Shown in pieces: positions 1 through 7,445 of a stretch of 64,000 nt of DNA. The position numbers and the translations under genes were made by a program. Source of the stretch: Sulfurovum sp. (GTDB taxonomy: Bacteria > Campylobacterota > Campylobacteria > Campylobacterales > Sulfurovaceae); the NCBI GenBank assembly GCA_024637255.1, contig JAGXFO010000012.1:66474-130473 (forward strand), given 5' to 3'. Each line of letters opens with the position of its first letter. Positions within the stretch are counted from its first letter, which is position 1. The notes beneath the pieces are model-generated. The model saw only the letters and a program-made list of their open reading frames with translations, was not told the origin of the DNA and did no database searches.

Positions 1-513
1 TGAAAGGGTATTGTCAAAAAGTTTAAAAAGTTGCAAAAGCTTAATATCGAGTAATTTATCAACACTGCGAAGTGCAAAACTGTTTTGCACTTCCTCGTCC
101 ATAATCCATAAAAAACTGTCGTCATTGCGGTAAGCAATTTTTGTATAAGGGTGGTCGCCTTTACCTATATACCAAATATAATATCCATTAGGGTACGAGA
201 TGTCCAACATATCCTCAAGAAGCTGTAACTCCTGTGTGGATTTCATCACCTGAAGGTGGGGAAAACAATTGCTTAGAGGGTAAAAAGGCAAGAGTGGCCT
301 GTTTTTTTTCAGGTCATTAATGTTATTTAAAATATATTTGGCAAACCACTCATGTGATTCATCTGTTACGATAAGTGCTGTCTTCCCTTCAACGCTTTGA
401 GAAACAGCACTTTTTGCTAAAGGGGCCCACTCATAACGATACTCTTCCATCCACGAGAAGGAGGAATCCTCCTCACGTATACTCTCAAGTGTCCACTTTA
501 GGAATTGCTTCAT
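1..513 (-). CDS. hobA: HobA, DnaA-binding initiation factor (partial, C-terminus cut by window edge)
   Basis: HobA binds DnaA and promotes its assembly at oriC; it is a Campylobacterota-specific counterpart of DiaA. I translated this frame by hand: it opens with MKQFLKWTLESIREED and runs 171 codons without a stop to the window edge. Near the end it reads LLDIKLLQLFKLFDN, which closely matches the LLDYKLLQLFKLFEN stretch near the C-terminus of H. pylori HobA as I remember it. The aromatic-rich middle and the SIR-like layout also fit. The ATG lies 4 nt after the lysC stop codon, so it is probably co-transcribed with lysC, as in H. pylori where nudix-lysC-hobA-holB are adjacent. Only about 10 C-terminal residues appear to be missing. 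Confidence 0.88.
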   Translation of the reverse strand, partial: MKQFLKWTLESIREEDSSFSWMEEYRYEWAPLAKSAVSQSVEGKTALIVTDESHEWFAKYILNNINDLKKNRPLLPFYPLSNCFPHLQVMKSTQELQLLEDMLDISYPNGYYIWYIGKGDHPYTKIAYRNDDSFLWIMDEEVQNSFALRSVDKLLDIKLLQLFKLFDNTLS

Positions 514-517
514 AAAT

Positions 518-1723
518 TTATTTGTCTAACTCGTATGCTTCATGAAGAGCTCGTATTGCAGTCTCTCCATATTTTTCATCTATGACCATAGAGACTTTGA
601 TCTCAGAAGTAGATATGATTTGTATATTGATACCATTTTGGGCCAATGCAGTAAATGCTGTAGCTGCCACACCCGAGTGAGACTTCATACCTACACCCAC
701 AACCGACACCTTGCATACATGCTCATCAAAGTCCATCCCTTGAATGTCATGGTCAAAACTTTCCATTACTTTCTTTGCATTGATGTGTTCACTTTGCGGC
801 ACAGTAAACCCAAGGTTGGTTGTACCATCTGTACCCATGTTCTGAACGATCATATCTACATTAATGTTCTCTTTTGCCAACATCGTAAATATCTCTGCTG
901 CTATCCCTGGCCTATCTGAAACACCTCTTAGTGTCACCCGTGCTTGGTTTTTATCTAGTACAACACCAGATACTAATACTTCTTCCATATTTTGACTCTC
1001 CTCTGTTATCAACGTACCTTCGTTGTCTGAAAAACTACTTTTTGCATACAGTTTTATTTTTAACTTTTTTGCCAACTCTACCGAACGGTTCTGTAAGACT
1101 TTTGCTCCAAGTGAAGAGAGCTCAAGCATCTCATCATATGAGATGGTATCAAGCTTCTTTGCTTTAGGCTCTATGCGGGGATCGGTGGTATAAATACCAT
1201 CCACATCTGAGTAAATCTCGCACTGATCTGCCTTAAGTGCGCCAGCCAAAGCAACCGCTGAAAGGTCTGAACCTCCACGCCCAAGTGTCGTGACTGAGCC
1301 ATCTTTGTTTATACCTTGGAATCCTGCAACAATAACAATTTTTCCCTCTTTGATGGCGGTATGCATTGCAGTAGGATCAATCGATTCGATACGTGCATAC
1401 GTATGCATATCATCCGTAACAATACCTGCTTGACGTCCTGACATAGCAACAGCATCATGCCCTTTTGCCTGCAGCGCGATGGAAAGTAGTGCCGCAGTCA
1501 CTCTTTCACCCGAGCTCAAGAGCATATCCATCTCTTTTTTTGCAGGAGTTGGGGTAAAATGTTCAGCATAACTTATCAATTTATTTGTCTCCCCGCTCAT
1601 TGCTGAGACTACCACCACTATATCCTGACCTGCTTCTCTTGCTTTTATCACACGATTTGCTACGTTTTCAATACGTTCCAGATCTCCGACACTTGTACCA
1701 CCATACTTATGCACAACCAACAT
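518..1723 (-). CDS. lysC: Aspartate kinase
   Basis: This enzyme phosphorylates L-aspartate to 4-aspartyl phosphate, the committed step towards lysine/diaminopimelate, threonine and methionine. It has 401 aa, typical of the single-function bacterial enzyme. The kinase domain (about residues 1-235) begins with KYGGTSVG (6-13) and contains GRGGSD (148-153). The C-terminal ~140 residues form two ACT domains (SDRPGIAAEIF near 270 and SGVAATAF near 355) that normally bind lysine or threonine for feedback inhibition. It lies downstream of rppH and 4 nt upstream of hobA. The Shine-Dalgarno-like AAAAAAAGG sits about 11 nt before the ATG, inside the apparent insert at 1725-1851, so that insert may influence lysC translation. 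Confidence 0.97.
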   Translation of the reverse strand: MLVVHKYGGTSVGDLERIENVANRVIKAREAGQDIVVVVSAMSGETNKLISYAEHFTPTPAKKEMDMLLSSGERVTAALLSIALQAKGHDAVAMSGRQAGIVTDDMHTYARIESIDPTAMHTAIKEGKIVIVAGFQGINKDGSVTTLGRGGSDLSAVALAGALKADQCEIYSDVDGIYTTDPRIEPKAKKLDTISYDEMLELSSLGAKVLQNRSVELAKKLKIKLYAKSSFSDNEGTLITEESQNMEEVLVSGVVLDKNQARVTLRGVSDRPGIAAEIFTMLAKENINVDMIVQNMGTDGTTNLGFTVPQSEHINAKKVMESFDHDIQGMDFDEHVCKVSVVGVGMKSHSGVAATAFTALAQNGINIQIISTSEIKVSMVIDEKYGETAIRALHEAYELDK

Positions 1724-1724
1724 C

Positions 1725-1851
1725 TATATCAAACCTTTTTTTATTTTGTTAAACGCTTTATGGGCGAAGCCCAGAAAACTGCGCTGTCGCTGTGACTACT
1801 TCAGCAGCAGGCTCATGCGACTGGTCACATTTTAAACTCTTATATCAAACC
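1725..1851. repeat. ~116-bp insert between rppH and lysC flanked by 11-bp direct repeats
   Basis: TATATCAAACC occurs at 1725-1735, just upstream of the lysC start, and again at 1841-1851, spanning the rppH stop codon. The two copies are 116 bp apart. The segment between them is more GC-rich than its surroundings and holds a compact GGGC-GAA-GCCC hairpin near 1760 and a GTGAC/GTCAC inverted pair. Removing one repeat plus the interior would place the rppH stop codon directly on the lysC start with a G-rich ribosome site. That is the tight spacing seen in the rest of this operon. It could be a small non-autonomous insertion with target duplication or a relic of local duplication. No coding potential is seen. 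Confidence 0.45.
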
Positions 1852-2325
1852 CTCTTCTTTAAAATAGTCGATCACTCTGCGATAGACTTTACGCTTAAAG
1901 TAGGTCACCTTTTTAAACAATTCTTCATACTCAACAAACGCATACTCTTCAAACTCAGGAATATCATAGGCCTCTAAATTAATAGTGGCGCTCTCCTTAA
2001 GCCGTACCAAAAAATATTTTTGGGTCTGTCCGTCAAAGGGGTATGTTTTGCCTCGAGAATTTTTAGGAAAGTCGTAGGTAATCCATTCAGGGAATTCTCC
2101 TAAAACTTCTACATGATCACAACCTATCTCTTCTAACAATTCTCGCTTCAAGGCTTCTCTGGGTGTTTCACCTTCATCGATACCCCCTTGAGGAAATTGC
2201 CACGCATTCTTAATATCACTTCTATGTGCCACAAAAAACTCGCACTTTTCAGGATATTTGGAAGAGAGTATCACAGCTGCAACATTTGGCCTATAGGTCT
2301 TTTTTGTTTGCATACTTTTACTCAT
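1840..2325 (-). CDS. rppH: RNA pyrophosphohydrolase (Nudix)
   Basis: RppH removes pyrophosphate from 5'-triphosphorylated mRNA or dinucleoside polyphosphates, starting 5'-end-dependent mRNA decay. It has 161 aa, close to the family size. It opens with the conserved YRPNVAAVILSS, and the Nudix box lies at residues 48-68 with key residues GETPREALKRELLEEIG. The WQFPQGGID segment is diagnostic of the RppH/NudH branch. A later in-frame ATG (2311-2313) would still keep the conserved YRPN start, so the N-terminus is uncertain by four residues. It is first in the rppH-lysC-hobA run and is divergent from hemW. Confidence 0.93.
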   Translation of the reverse strand: MSKSMQTKKTYRPNVAAVILSSKYPEKCEFFVAHRSDIKNAWQFPQGGIDEGETPREALKRELLEEIGCDHVEVLGEFPEWITYDFPKNSRGKTYPFDGQTQKYFLVRLKESATINLEAYDIPEFEEYAFVEYEELFKKVTYFKRKVYRRVIDYFKEEGLI

Positions 2326-2380
2326 TTCATAAAAACTATATATATATTTTTTTCTAGTATCATTCTACCAAAAATGTTGT

Positions 2381-2386
2381 TATAAT
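2381..2386 (+). promoter_or_regulatory. -10 element of hemW (TATAAT)
   Basis: A perfect TATAAT lies between the divergent rppH and hemW genes. Transcription from it would begin near 2393, downstream of the most upstream possible start codon (TTG 2390). The element therefore argues for the internal hemW start at 2420. Confidence 0.6.
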
Positions 2387-2419
2387 CATTTGAAAACCAT
2401 TCAAAAAGAGAGAAAACTG

Positions 2420-3475
2420 TTGCTAGCTTATATTCATATCCCTTACTGCGATTCAAAATGTCATTACTGTAGCTTTAACACCTATGTTGATAAATTTGAA
2501 ACCCAAAGCCAATATATGCATGCCCTGCATACTCAGCTCACTTTTGAACTTCAACGCTTTCTTGCAAAACCAAACAGCATAGAAACCCTTTTTATAGGTG
2601 GAGGCACACCTTCTACCGTGGCACCTGAACTTTATGCCCCCATATTTAAGCTATTGAAGCCCTATCTGCAAGAAAATGCCGAGATCACTACTGAAGCAAA
2701 CCCAAACTCTGCAACCAGATCGTGGCTTGAGGGCATGAAAAACCTTGGGGTCAACCGCATCAGTTTTGGCGTGCAGAGTTTTAATGCCCAAAAACTCAAA
2801 GCACTAAACCGCGCCCACAATCCACAGCAAGCTAAAGATGCCATACTCCACGCCAAAGCACTTGGATTTGAACACCTCTCATTGGATCTGATTTATAATT
2901 ACCTTGGAGACAGCAAGGCGATGCTTTTAAACGATATTAATGAAGCTTTTTCTCTGCCCATAGACCACATATCTGCTTATGAACTCACCATAGAAGACGG
3001 TACAAAATTTTCACATACTCCAGAGGTAAGGCAAGACGATGAAAGTCTCGCCTTCTATGTGGCTCAAGAGATAGAAAAACGAGGATTTAAAGCATATGAA
3101 ATCTCAAATTATGGCACTTACCAAAGTAAACATAATCAAGGTTACTGGGAAACCAAGGACTACATAGGTGCCGGAGCAGGTGCCGTAGGATTTTTGAAAG
3201 ATAGACGTTTTTATCCGCAGACAAATATCGAAACTTATGTATCAAATCCGCTCAATATCACAGAAGAGTTACTAAGCCAAGAAGAGTTACTTACAGAAAA
3301 AATCTTTTTAGGATTGCGAAGCACTGTGGGTGTAAAAAAAGAAATTCTCTCAGCCAAAATGATACAAAAAGCAGACTTATTGTGCAAAGAAAAAAAACTT
3401 CTATGCAATGGCACATATTACTATAATAACAATTTCTTTCTAAGTGACGAACTCGCACTCTACATTTTAGGATAA
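2420..3475 (+). CDS. hemW: HemW-like radical SAM protein (coproporphyrinogen III oxidase-like)
   Basis: HemW is a radical SAM heme-binding protein thought to act as a heme chaperone; it is often annotated as oxygen-independent coproporphyrinogen oxidase. The cluster-binding motif CDSKCHYC follows YIHIPY at the very N-terminus, and GGGTPST and NRISFGVQSF are the other family landmarks. The frame is open from a TTG at 2390. I prefer the TTG at 2420, because the TATAAT at 2381-2386 would start RNA near 2393, an AAGAGAGAAA ribosome site precedes 2420, and family members begin a few residues before YIHIP. From 2420 the protein has about 351 aa. The extra conserved Cys of true HemN is not evident, so HemW is the better call. 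Confidence 0.85.
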   Translation: MLAYIHIPYCDSKCHYCSFNTYVDKFETQSQYMHALHTQLTFELQRFLAKPNSIETLFIGGGTPSTVAPELYAPIFKLLKPYLQENAEITTEANPNSATRSWLEGMKNLGVNRISFGVQSFNAQKLKALNRAHNPQQAKDAILHAKALGFEHLSLDLIYNYLGDSKAMLLNDINEAFSLPIDHISAYELTIEDGTKFSHTPEVRQDDESLAFYVAQEIEKRGFKAYEISNYGTYQSKHNQGYWETKDYIGAGAGAVGFLKDRRFYPQTNIETYVSNPLNITEELLSQEELLTEKIFLGLRSTVGVKKEILSAKMIQKADLLCKEKKLLCNGTYYYNNNFFLSDELALYILG

Positions 3476-3513
3476 TTTGATAAAATACAGCAAATAATAC
3501 TCTAAGGTTACAT

Positions 3514-3957
3514 ATGTTTGGCATCGGCTTTACCGAATTACTTCTTATTGCTATCATTGCTATACTCTTTTTGGGTCCCGACAAACTTCCCTCTGCTCTT
3601 GTAGATATGGCTAAGTTCATCAAAAGCGTAAAAAAGACTATTAGTGAAGCAAAAAGTTCCCTTGAAGAAGAGATGAAAATAGCAGATCTCAAAGAAGAAG
3701 CATTAAATTACAAAAAACAACTTGATGATGCAAGCAACGAACTTAGAAACTTCAAGAACATAGACTTTGACGCTTTTTCAGATATCAGCTATGATAAAGA
3801 GATCTCTAAAGAATCACCAAAAGCGATAGCAGAAAAGTCAAAAACAAAAGAAGGTCCTGCGCAAGACGGTCCTGCTACACAAATAGAGCCCAAAAATGAT
3901 ACTGTGACATTTAAGAAAGAAGAAAAACCGGATAAGACGCCAAAGGGGGACGCATAA
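3514..3957 (+). CDS. tatB: Sec-independent translocase subunit TatB
   Basis: TatB forms the substrate receptor with TatC for export of folded twin-arginine proteins. It has 147 aa: one N-terminal membrane helix (about residues 5-21, MFGIGFTELLLIAIIAILFLG), the conserved GPDKLP hinge, an amphipathic helix to about 60, and a long charged, poorly conserved tail. It is longer than TatA, and the FGIGFTE start with an acidic residue in the helix favours TatB. Its stop overlaps the tatC start by one base. A TAAAAT -10-like box near 3482 and AAGG before the ATG support this start. A likely client in this window is the flavoprotein at 25497-26861. Confidence 0.93.
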   Translation: MFGIGFTELLLIAIIAILFLGPDKLPSALVDMAKFIKSVKKTISEAKSSLEEEMKIADLKEEALNYKKQLDDASNELRNFKNIDFDAFSDISYDKEISKESPKAIAEKSKTKEGPAQDGPATQIEPKNDTVTFKKEEKPDKTPKGDA

Positions 3958-4739
3958 TGTTTTCTGAACTCAGACCCCACCTTGTAGAGCTGCGAAAAAG
4001 ACTTGGACTTGCTGTGCTCTCTGTATTTATTGCATTTTTCATTGCATTTGCCTTTCATGAGCCTCTACTGGAGTGGGTAACAGCTCCTCTCAACGAAGCG
4101 CTTGCCCAAGTCGCACTGATCTCACAAAAAGCTGCTAATGGTATGGTGACCACACAGCAGGTTGGCGGTGCTTTTTTCGTAGCACTTAAGGTTTCATTTT
4201 TTGCTGCTCTGCTAGGAGCACTACCGTTCATACTCTATCAACTTTGGCTATTTATTGCGCCTGGTTTGTACAATAACGAGAAAAAAATGGTACTGCCTTT
4301 TGTCATCGGTGGCTCAGTGATGTTCCTTCTGGGTGTGCTGTTTGCATACTATGTGGTTACACCTTTTGGATTTCAGTTCCTTATTACATTTGGTTCTTTC
4401 CTTTATACACCGCTTATCAATATCGAAGACTATGTTGGTTTTTTTACAAAAATCATGATGGGGTTTGGTATCTCATTTGAACTTCCGGTATTTGCCTACT
4501 TTTTAGCCCTTCTGGGGCTAGTCACAGACAAGACGCTCAAAGATTTTTTCAAGTATGCAGTTGTTATCATTTTTGTGGTTGCTGCACTGCTTACTCCTCC
4601 GGATATACTTACCCAGCTTCTAATGGCTATACCACTTGTACTTTTGTATGGTCTATCTATCCTCATTGTGCGTGCTGTCAATCCCCATGTAGAAGATGAG
4701 GATGAGGAAACAGAAGAAGAGCGCGAGAAAAACGCTTAA
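3957..4739 (+). CDS. tatC: Sec-independent translocase subunit TatC
   Basis: TatC is the polytopic core of the twin-arginine translocase and binds the RR signal. It has 260 aa with six predicted membrane helices. The N-terminus MFSELRPHLVELRKRL matches the conserved cytoplasmic TatC start, followed by LPFILYQLWLFIAPGLYNNEK in the first cytoplasmic loop region and LLTPPDILTQ before the last helices. The C-terminus is strongly acidic. Translation is coupled to tatB (TAATG overlap), and queA follows 3 nt after the stop, the tatB-tatC-queA order also found in Helicobacter. Confidence 0.97.
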   Translation: MFSELRPHLVELRKRLGLAVLSVFIAFFIAFAFHEPLLEWVTAPLNEALAQVALISQKAANGMVTTQQVGGAFFVALKVSFFAALLGALPFILYQLWLFIAPGLYNNEKKMVLPFVIGGSVMFLLGVLFAYYVVTPFGFQFLITFGSFLYTPLINIEDYVGFFTKIMMGFGISFELPVFAYFLALLGLVTDKTLKDFFKYAVVIIFVVAALLTPPDILTQLLMAIPLVLLYGLSILIVRAVNPHVEDEDEETEEEREKNA

Positions 4740-4742
4740 TTC

Positions 4743-5774
4743 ATGGATTTACACACTAAAAACTATGACTATACTCTCCCAAAAGAGTGTATAGCCACCA
4801 TGCCGGTCCATCCAAGAGACCATGCAAAACTTATGGTCTATGACAGAAAGACCGATAACATTACCCATACTGTCTTTAAAAATATTTTAGACTTTTTACC
4901 CCCTGAATGTGCTGTATTTCTCAACGACACCCGCGTCATCAAAGCACGTATTTTTGGTCGCAAAAAGACTGCAAACAATCAAGGAGGAGGAAAAATAGAA
5001 CTTCTTTTCAATAAGCCACTTGATGCCCACCACTTTCTTGTACTCATCAGAGGAAAGGTAAAGATAGGTACAGAACTGTTGTTTGATGATGCTCTTGTGG
5101 CTACTATTACCGGATTTAATGATGACGGTTCGCGTATCGTTACCTTTTTGCATTATGGCAAAACGATACGTTTTGAAGAGTTGGTTCTTGTATTAGACCA
5201 GATAGGACACATCCCACTGCCCCCCTACATGCAAAGAGAGGACAATAAAGAAGATGAAACAGACTACCAGACACTTTTTGCCAAAAATGCAGGTGCAGTA
5301 GCAGCACCGACTGCTTCTTTGCATTTTACACCTGAACTTCTTGCTGCATTGGAAGAAAAACATAAAACATATAAAGTCACCCTCCATGTGGGAGCAGGCA
5401 CCTTTAAACCTGTAGAAGCCGAAGAGATTCTGGACCATCCTATGCATTCTGAGTATTTTGATATACCCCAATCATCTGCGGAAATACTGGACAGCCAAAC
5501 ACCTCTATTGGCTATAGGCACAACGGTTACAAGAACGATTGAATATTATGTACGAACCAAAAAAACGCAAGGGGAGTGCGACCTCTTTTTAAACCCTTCC
5601 AATCCTCCTCAAAGAGTCACCCATTTACTCACCAATTTCCATTTACCAAAAAGTACCCTCATTATGCTGGTAAGTTCATTTATAGGAAGAGAAAAAACGT
5701 TACACTTATATAAAGAGGCTATAGAAAAAAATTACAGATTTTTCTCTTATGGCGATACTATGCTAATACTATAG
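4743..5774 (+). CDS. queA: S-adenosylmethionine:tRNA ribosyltransferase-isomerase
   Basis: QueA transfers and isomerises the ribosyl group of SAM onto preQ1-tRNA to make epoxyqueuosine in the wobble position of GUN anticodons. It has 343 aa, the normal length. Landmarks in order are YDYTLPKECIA at the N-terminus, FLNDTRVIKAR, GHIPLPPYMQR, GAVAAPTASLHFT, and LHVGAGTFKPV. All are typical QueA motifs. It starts 3 nt after tatC, so it is probably part of the same transcript. Confidence 0.97.
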   Translation: MDLHTKNYDYTLPKECIATMPVHPRDHAKLMVYDRKTDNITHTVFKNILDFLPPECAVFLNDTRVIKARIFGRKKTANNQGGGKIELLFNKPLDAHHFLVLIRGKVKIGTELLFDDALVATITGFNDDGSRIVTFLHYGKTIRFEELVLVLDQIGHIPLPPYMQREDNKEDETDYQTLFAKNAGAVAAPTASLHFTPELLAALEEKHKTYKVTLHVGAGTFKPVEAEEILDHPMHSEYFDIPQSSAEILDSQTPLLAIGTTVTRTIEYYVRTKKTQGECDLFLNPSNPPQRVTHLLTNFHLPKSTLIMLVSSFIGREKTLHLYKEAIEKNYRFFSYGDTMLIL

Positions 5775-5786
5775 AAAGGCGCGATC

Positions 5787-6431
5787 ATGACAGTGACATG
5801 GAAATATAGTTTTGCATTGCTATTGACACTATTGCTCTTTAGCGGATGCTCGGAGTCAAAACCAAAACCAAAACCATACAGTTATCCGAATTATGAAATT
5901 ATCAAACCTGAAAAAACCTGTACGCCCAACAGAAAAAATATTCAAGAACTGTTAGATTCTTATCTGGATAAGCCTTATGTATGGGCAGAAGAAGGACCAG
6001 ATGCATTTGACTGTTCTGGGCTTACCTACAATATTTATGGCTCTATGGGAATAGACATCCCCCGCGTAGCAAGAGATCAAGCAAAGATGGGAAAACAAGT
6101 TGCTTTTGGAAATCTGCATTATGGTGACCTGATATTCTTTGGATCAACAAACCAAAAAAGCACACGTATTAATCATGTAGGTATCTATCTTGGTGAAGGA
6201 TGGTTCGCACATGCCAGTAGCAAAGACAGAAAAGTAACTATCAGCCATTTTAAAAAAGAACCTATTTATGCCAAACGAATGAAAGTCTGTAAACGCTATA
6301 TGAGTCAAGATGAACGTGCCAAATATATGAATTGCGATGCGGGTCTTAGAGAAATGAAAACGACAAGCACTGTATACACAACACCGTGGAAATCAGGCAT
6401 GAAACTACCCAAAAAAGCTGTGCCCAGCTAG
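5787..6431 (+). CDS. NlpC/P60-family lipoprotein (cell-wall endopeptidase)
   Basis: Predicted peptidoglycan endopeptidase anchored in a membrane. Residues 1-21 are a lipoprotein signal ending in LLFSGC, with lipidated Cys21. A Lys/Pro-rich linker follows, then an NlpC/P60 domain from about 50 to 170. The expected catalytic Cys is C76 in FDCSG, with His130 in NHVGIYLG and His142 in the HASS stretch as the partner residues. It is 214 aa and lacks an extra binding domain, unlike its neighbour. It starts 12 nt after queA and may be transcribed with it. The next gene is a paralogue sharing PYVWAEEGP and IPRVAR, so the pair arose by tandem duplication. Confidence 0.9.
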   Translation: MTVTWKYSFALLLTLLLFSGCSESKPKPKPYSYPNYEIIKPEKTCTPNRKNIQELLDSYLDKPYVWAEEGPDAFDCSGLTYNIYGSMGIDIPRVARDQAKMGKQVAFGNLHYGDLIFFGSTNQKSTRINHVGIYLGEGWFAHASSKDRKVTISHFKKEPIYAKRMKVCKRYMSQDERAKYMNCDAGLREMKTTSTVYTTPWKSGMKLPKKAVPS

Positions 6432-6493
6432 GTATTTAAATAGAAAAAGAGTATTATTGATGAAAAGTATCGCCCTACCTGGAAAGAGAAAAA

Positions 6494-7378
6494 ATGCAGC
6501 CTTCTAAACATGCCTATACCTTTATGGTGCTCATATTGGCTTTTATACTTAGCGCCTGCGGGCAAAAACCTCCACATCATCCTAAAAAACCTAACTATGG
6601 CATCAAAAAACCGAAGGTTAAATACAAACCAAGCAAAAATAGTCTAAATAAAATGGTAAAAGAACTTCAGGGAAGTCCTTATGTCTGGGCCGAAGAAGGG
6701 CCAAACAATTTTGACTGTTCTGGCTTTACCTACTACCTATATGGGAGTATGGGTATAGAAATACCGCGTGTAGCAAGAGAGCAGGCTAAAAATGGGAATA
6801 AAATTAAAATGCAAGAGTTGGCCTATGGTGATCTCATCTTTTTCGACACAGATGCAAGACGAAAGGGAAACATAACACATGTTGGCATGTATCTGGGTAA
6901 CGGATGGTTTACACATGCAAGCACCAAGAACCATGAAGTAATCTATTCAAACCTTCATACTTCTCCCTATTATAAACAAAGATTACGCATCTGCCGAAGA
7001 TATTTACCCGGCACTAAAACAAAAATTGCAAGCAAAAATGTCAGACCATGGAAAGCAAAAGAAGTCACAAGGGTAAAGTTGCCTCCTGTAGCACCCACAG
7101 CTAATGCTGTTCCTCTTTCGCCTAAAATAACTATGCCAAGCAGCACAGGTCACTATTATGTGCAAGTGGGTTCATTTTCAGGAAAACCAAAAAAAGAGTT
7201 GCTACACAAGATAACAAGCGCTGGCTATCATTACAAAATCATTCGATTTCCTATAAACGGCAGTGAGATCTCTAAGCTTCTCATAGGGCCATACAGTAAA
7301 AAAGACCAAGCCCTTAAAATACTACCAAATGTCAAAGACAAGATACAAAAAGATGCTTTCATTGCAGAAATTCGCTGA
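6494..7378 (+). CDS. NlpC/P60 lipoprotein with C-terminal SPOR domain
   Basis: Paralogue of the preceding gene. The lipoprotein signal ends at Cys22 (LSAC), followed by a basic Pro/Lys linker. The NlpC/P60 domain (about 50-170) has Cys75 in FDCSG, His129 in ITHVGMYLG and His141 in THAS. A ~75-residue SPOR domain ends the protein (YYVQVGSFSG to the C-terminus). SPOR domains bind glycan strands stripped of stem peptides and recruit proteins to the division site, so this copy is probably a septal hydrolase while the other is unspecialised; that division of labour is inference. The ATG is preceded by GGAAAGAGAAAAA. A SPOR domain of the same style ends DacB at 38697-40406. Confidence 0.9.
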   Translation: MQPSKHAYTFMVLILAFILSACGQKPPHHPKKPNYGIKKPKVKYKPSKNSLNKMVKELQGSPYVWAEEGPNNFDCSGFTYYLYGSMGIEIPRVAREQAKNGNKIKMQELAYGDLIFFDTDARRKGNITHVGMYLGNGWFTHASTKNHEVIYSNLHTSPYYKQRLRICRRYLPGTKTKIASKNVRPWKAKEVTRVKLPPVAPTANAVPLSPKITMPSSTGHYYVQVGSFSGKPKKELLHKITSAGYHYKIIRFPINGSEISKLLIGPYSKKDQALKILPNVKDKIQKDAFIAEIR

Positions 7379-7405
7379 TTAAGGGTTTTTTAAAAGCAAG
7401 AAATC

Positions 7406-7432
7406 CACTCCCAAAAGTAGAGCCAGGGAGTG
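7406..7432. terminator. Convergent hairpin between the NlpC-SPOR gene and the hybrid kinase
   Basis: CACTCCC at 7406-7412 pairs perfectly with GGGAGTG at 7426-7432 around a 13-nt loop, midway between two convergent genes. The plus side is followed only by TTTACG and the minus side by a modest T-run further on, so it is a weak, possibly bidirectional terminator. Confidence 0.45.
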
Positions 7433-7445
7433 TTTACGCGGACAA

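Noticed and set aside
6461..6508. 15-codon frame upstream of the second NlpC gene
   Set aside because: No ribosome site and it overlaps the start of the real gene; coincidental.
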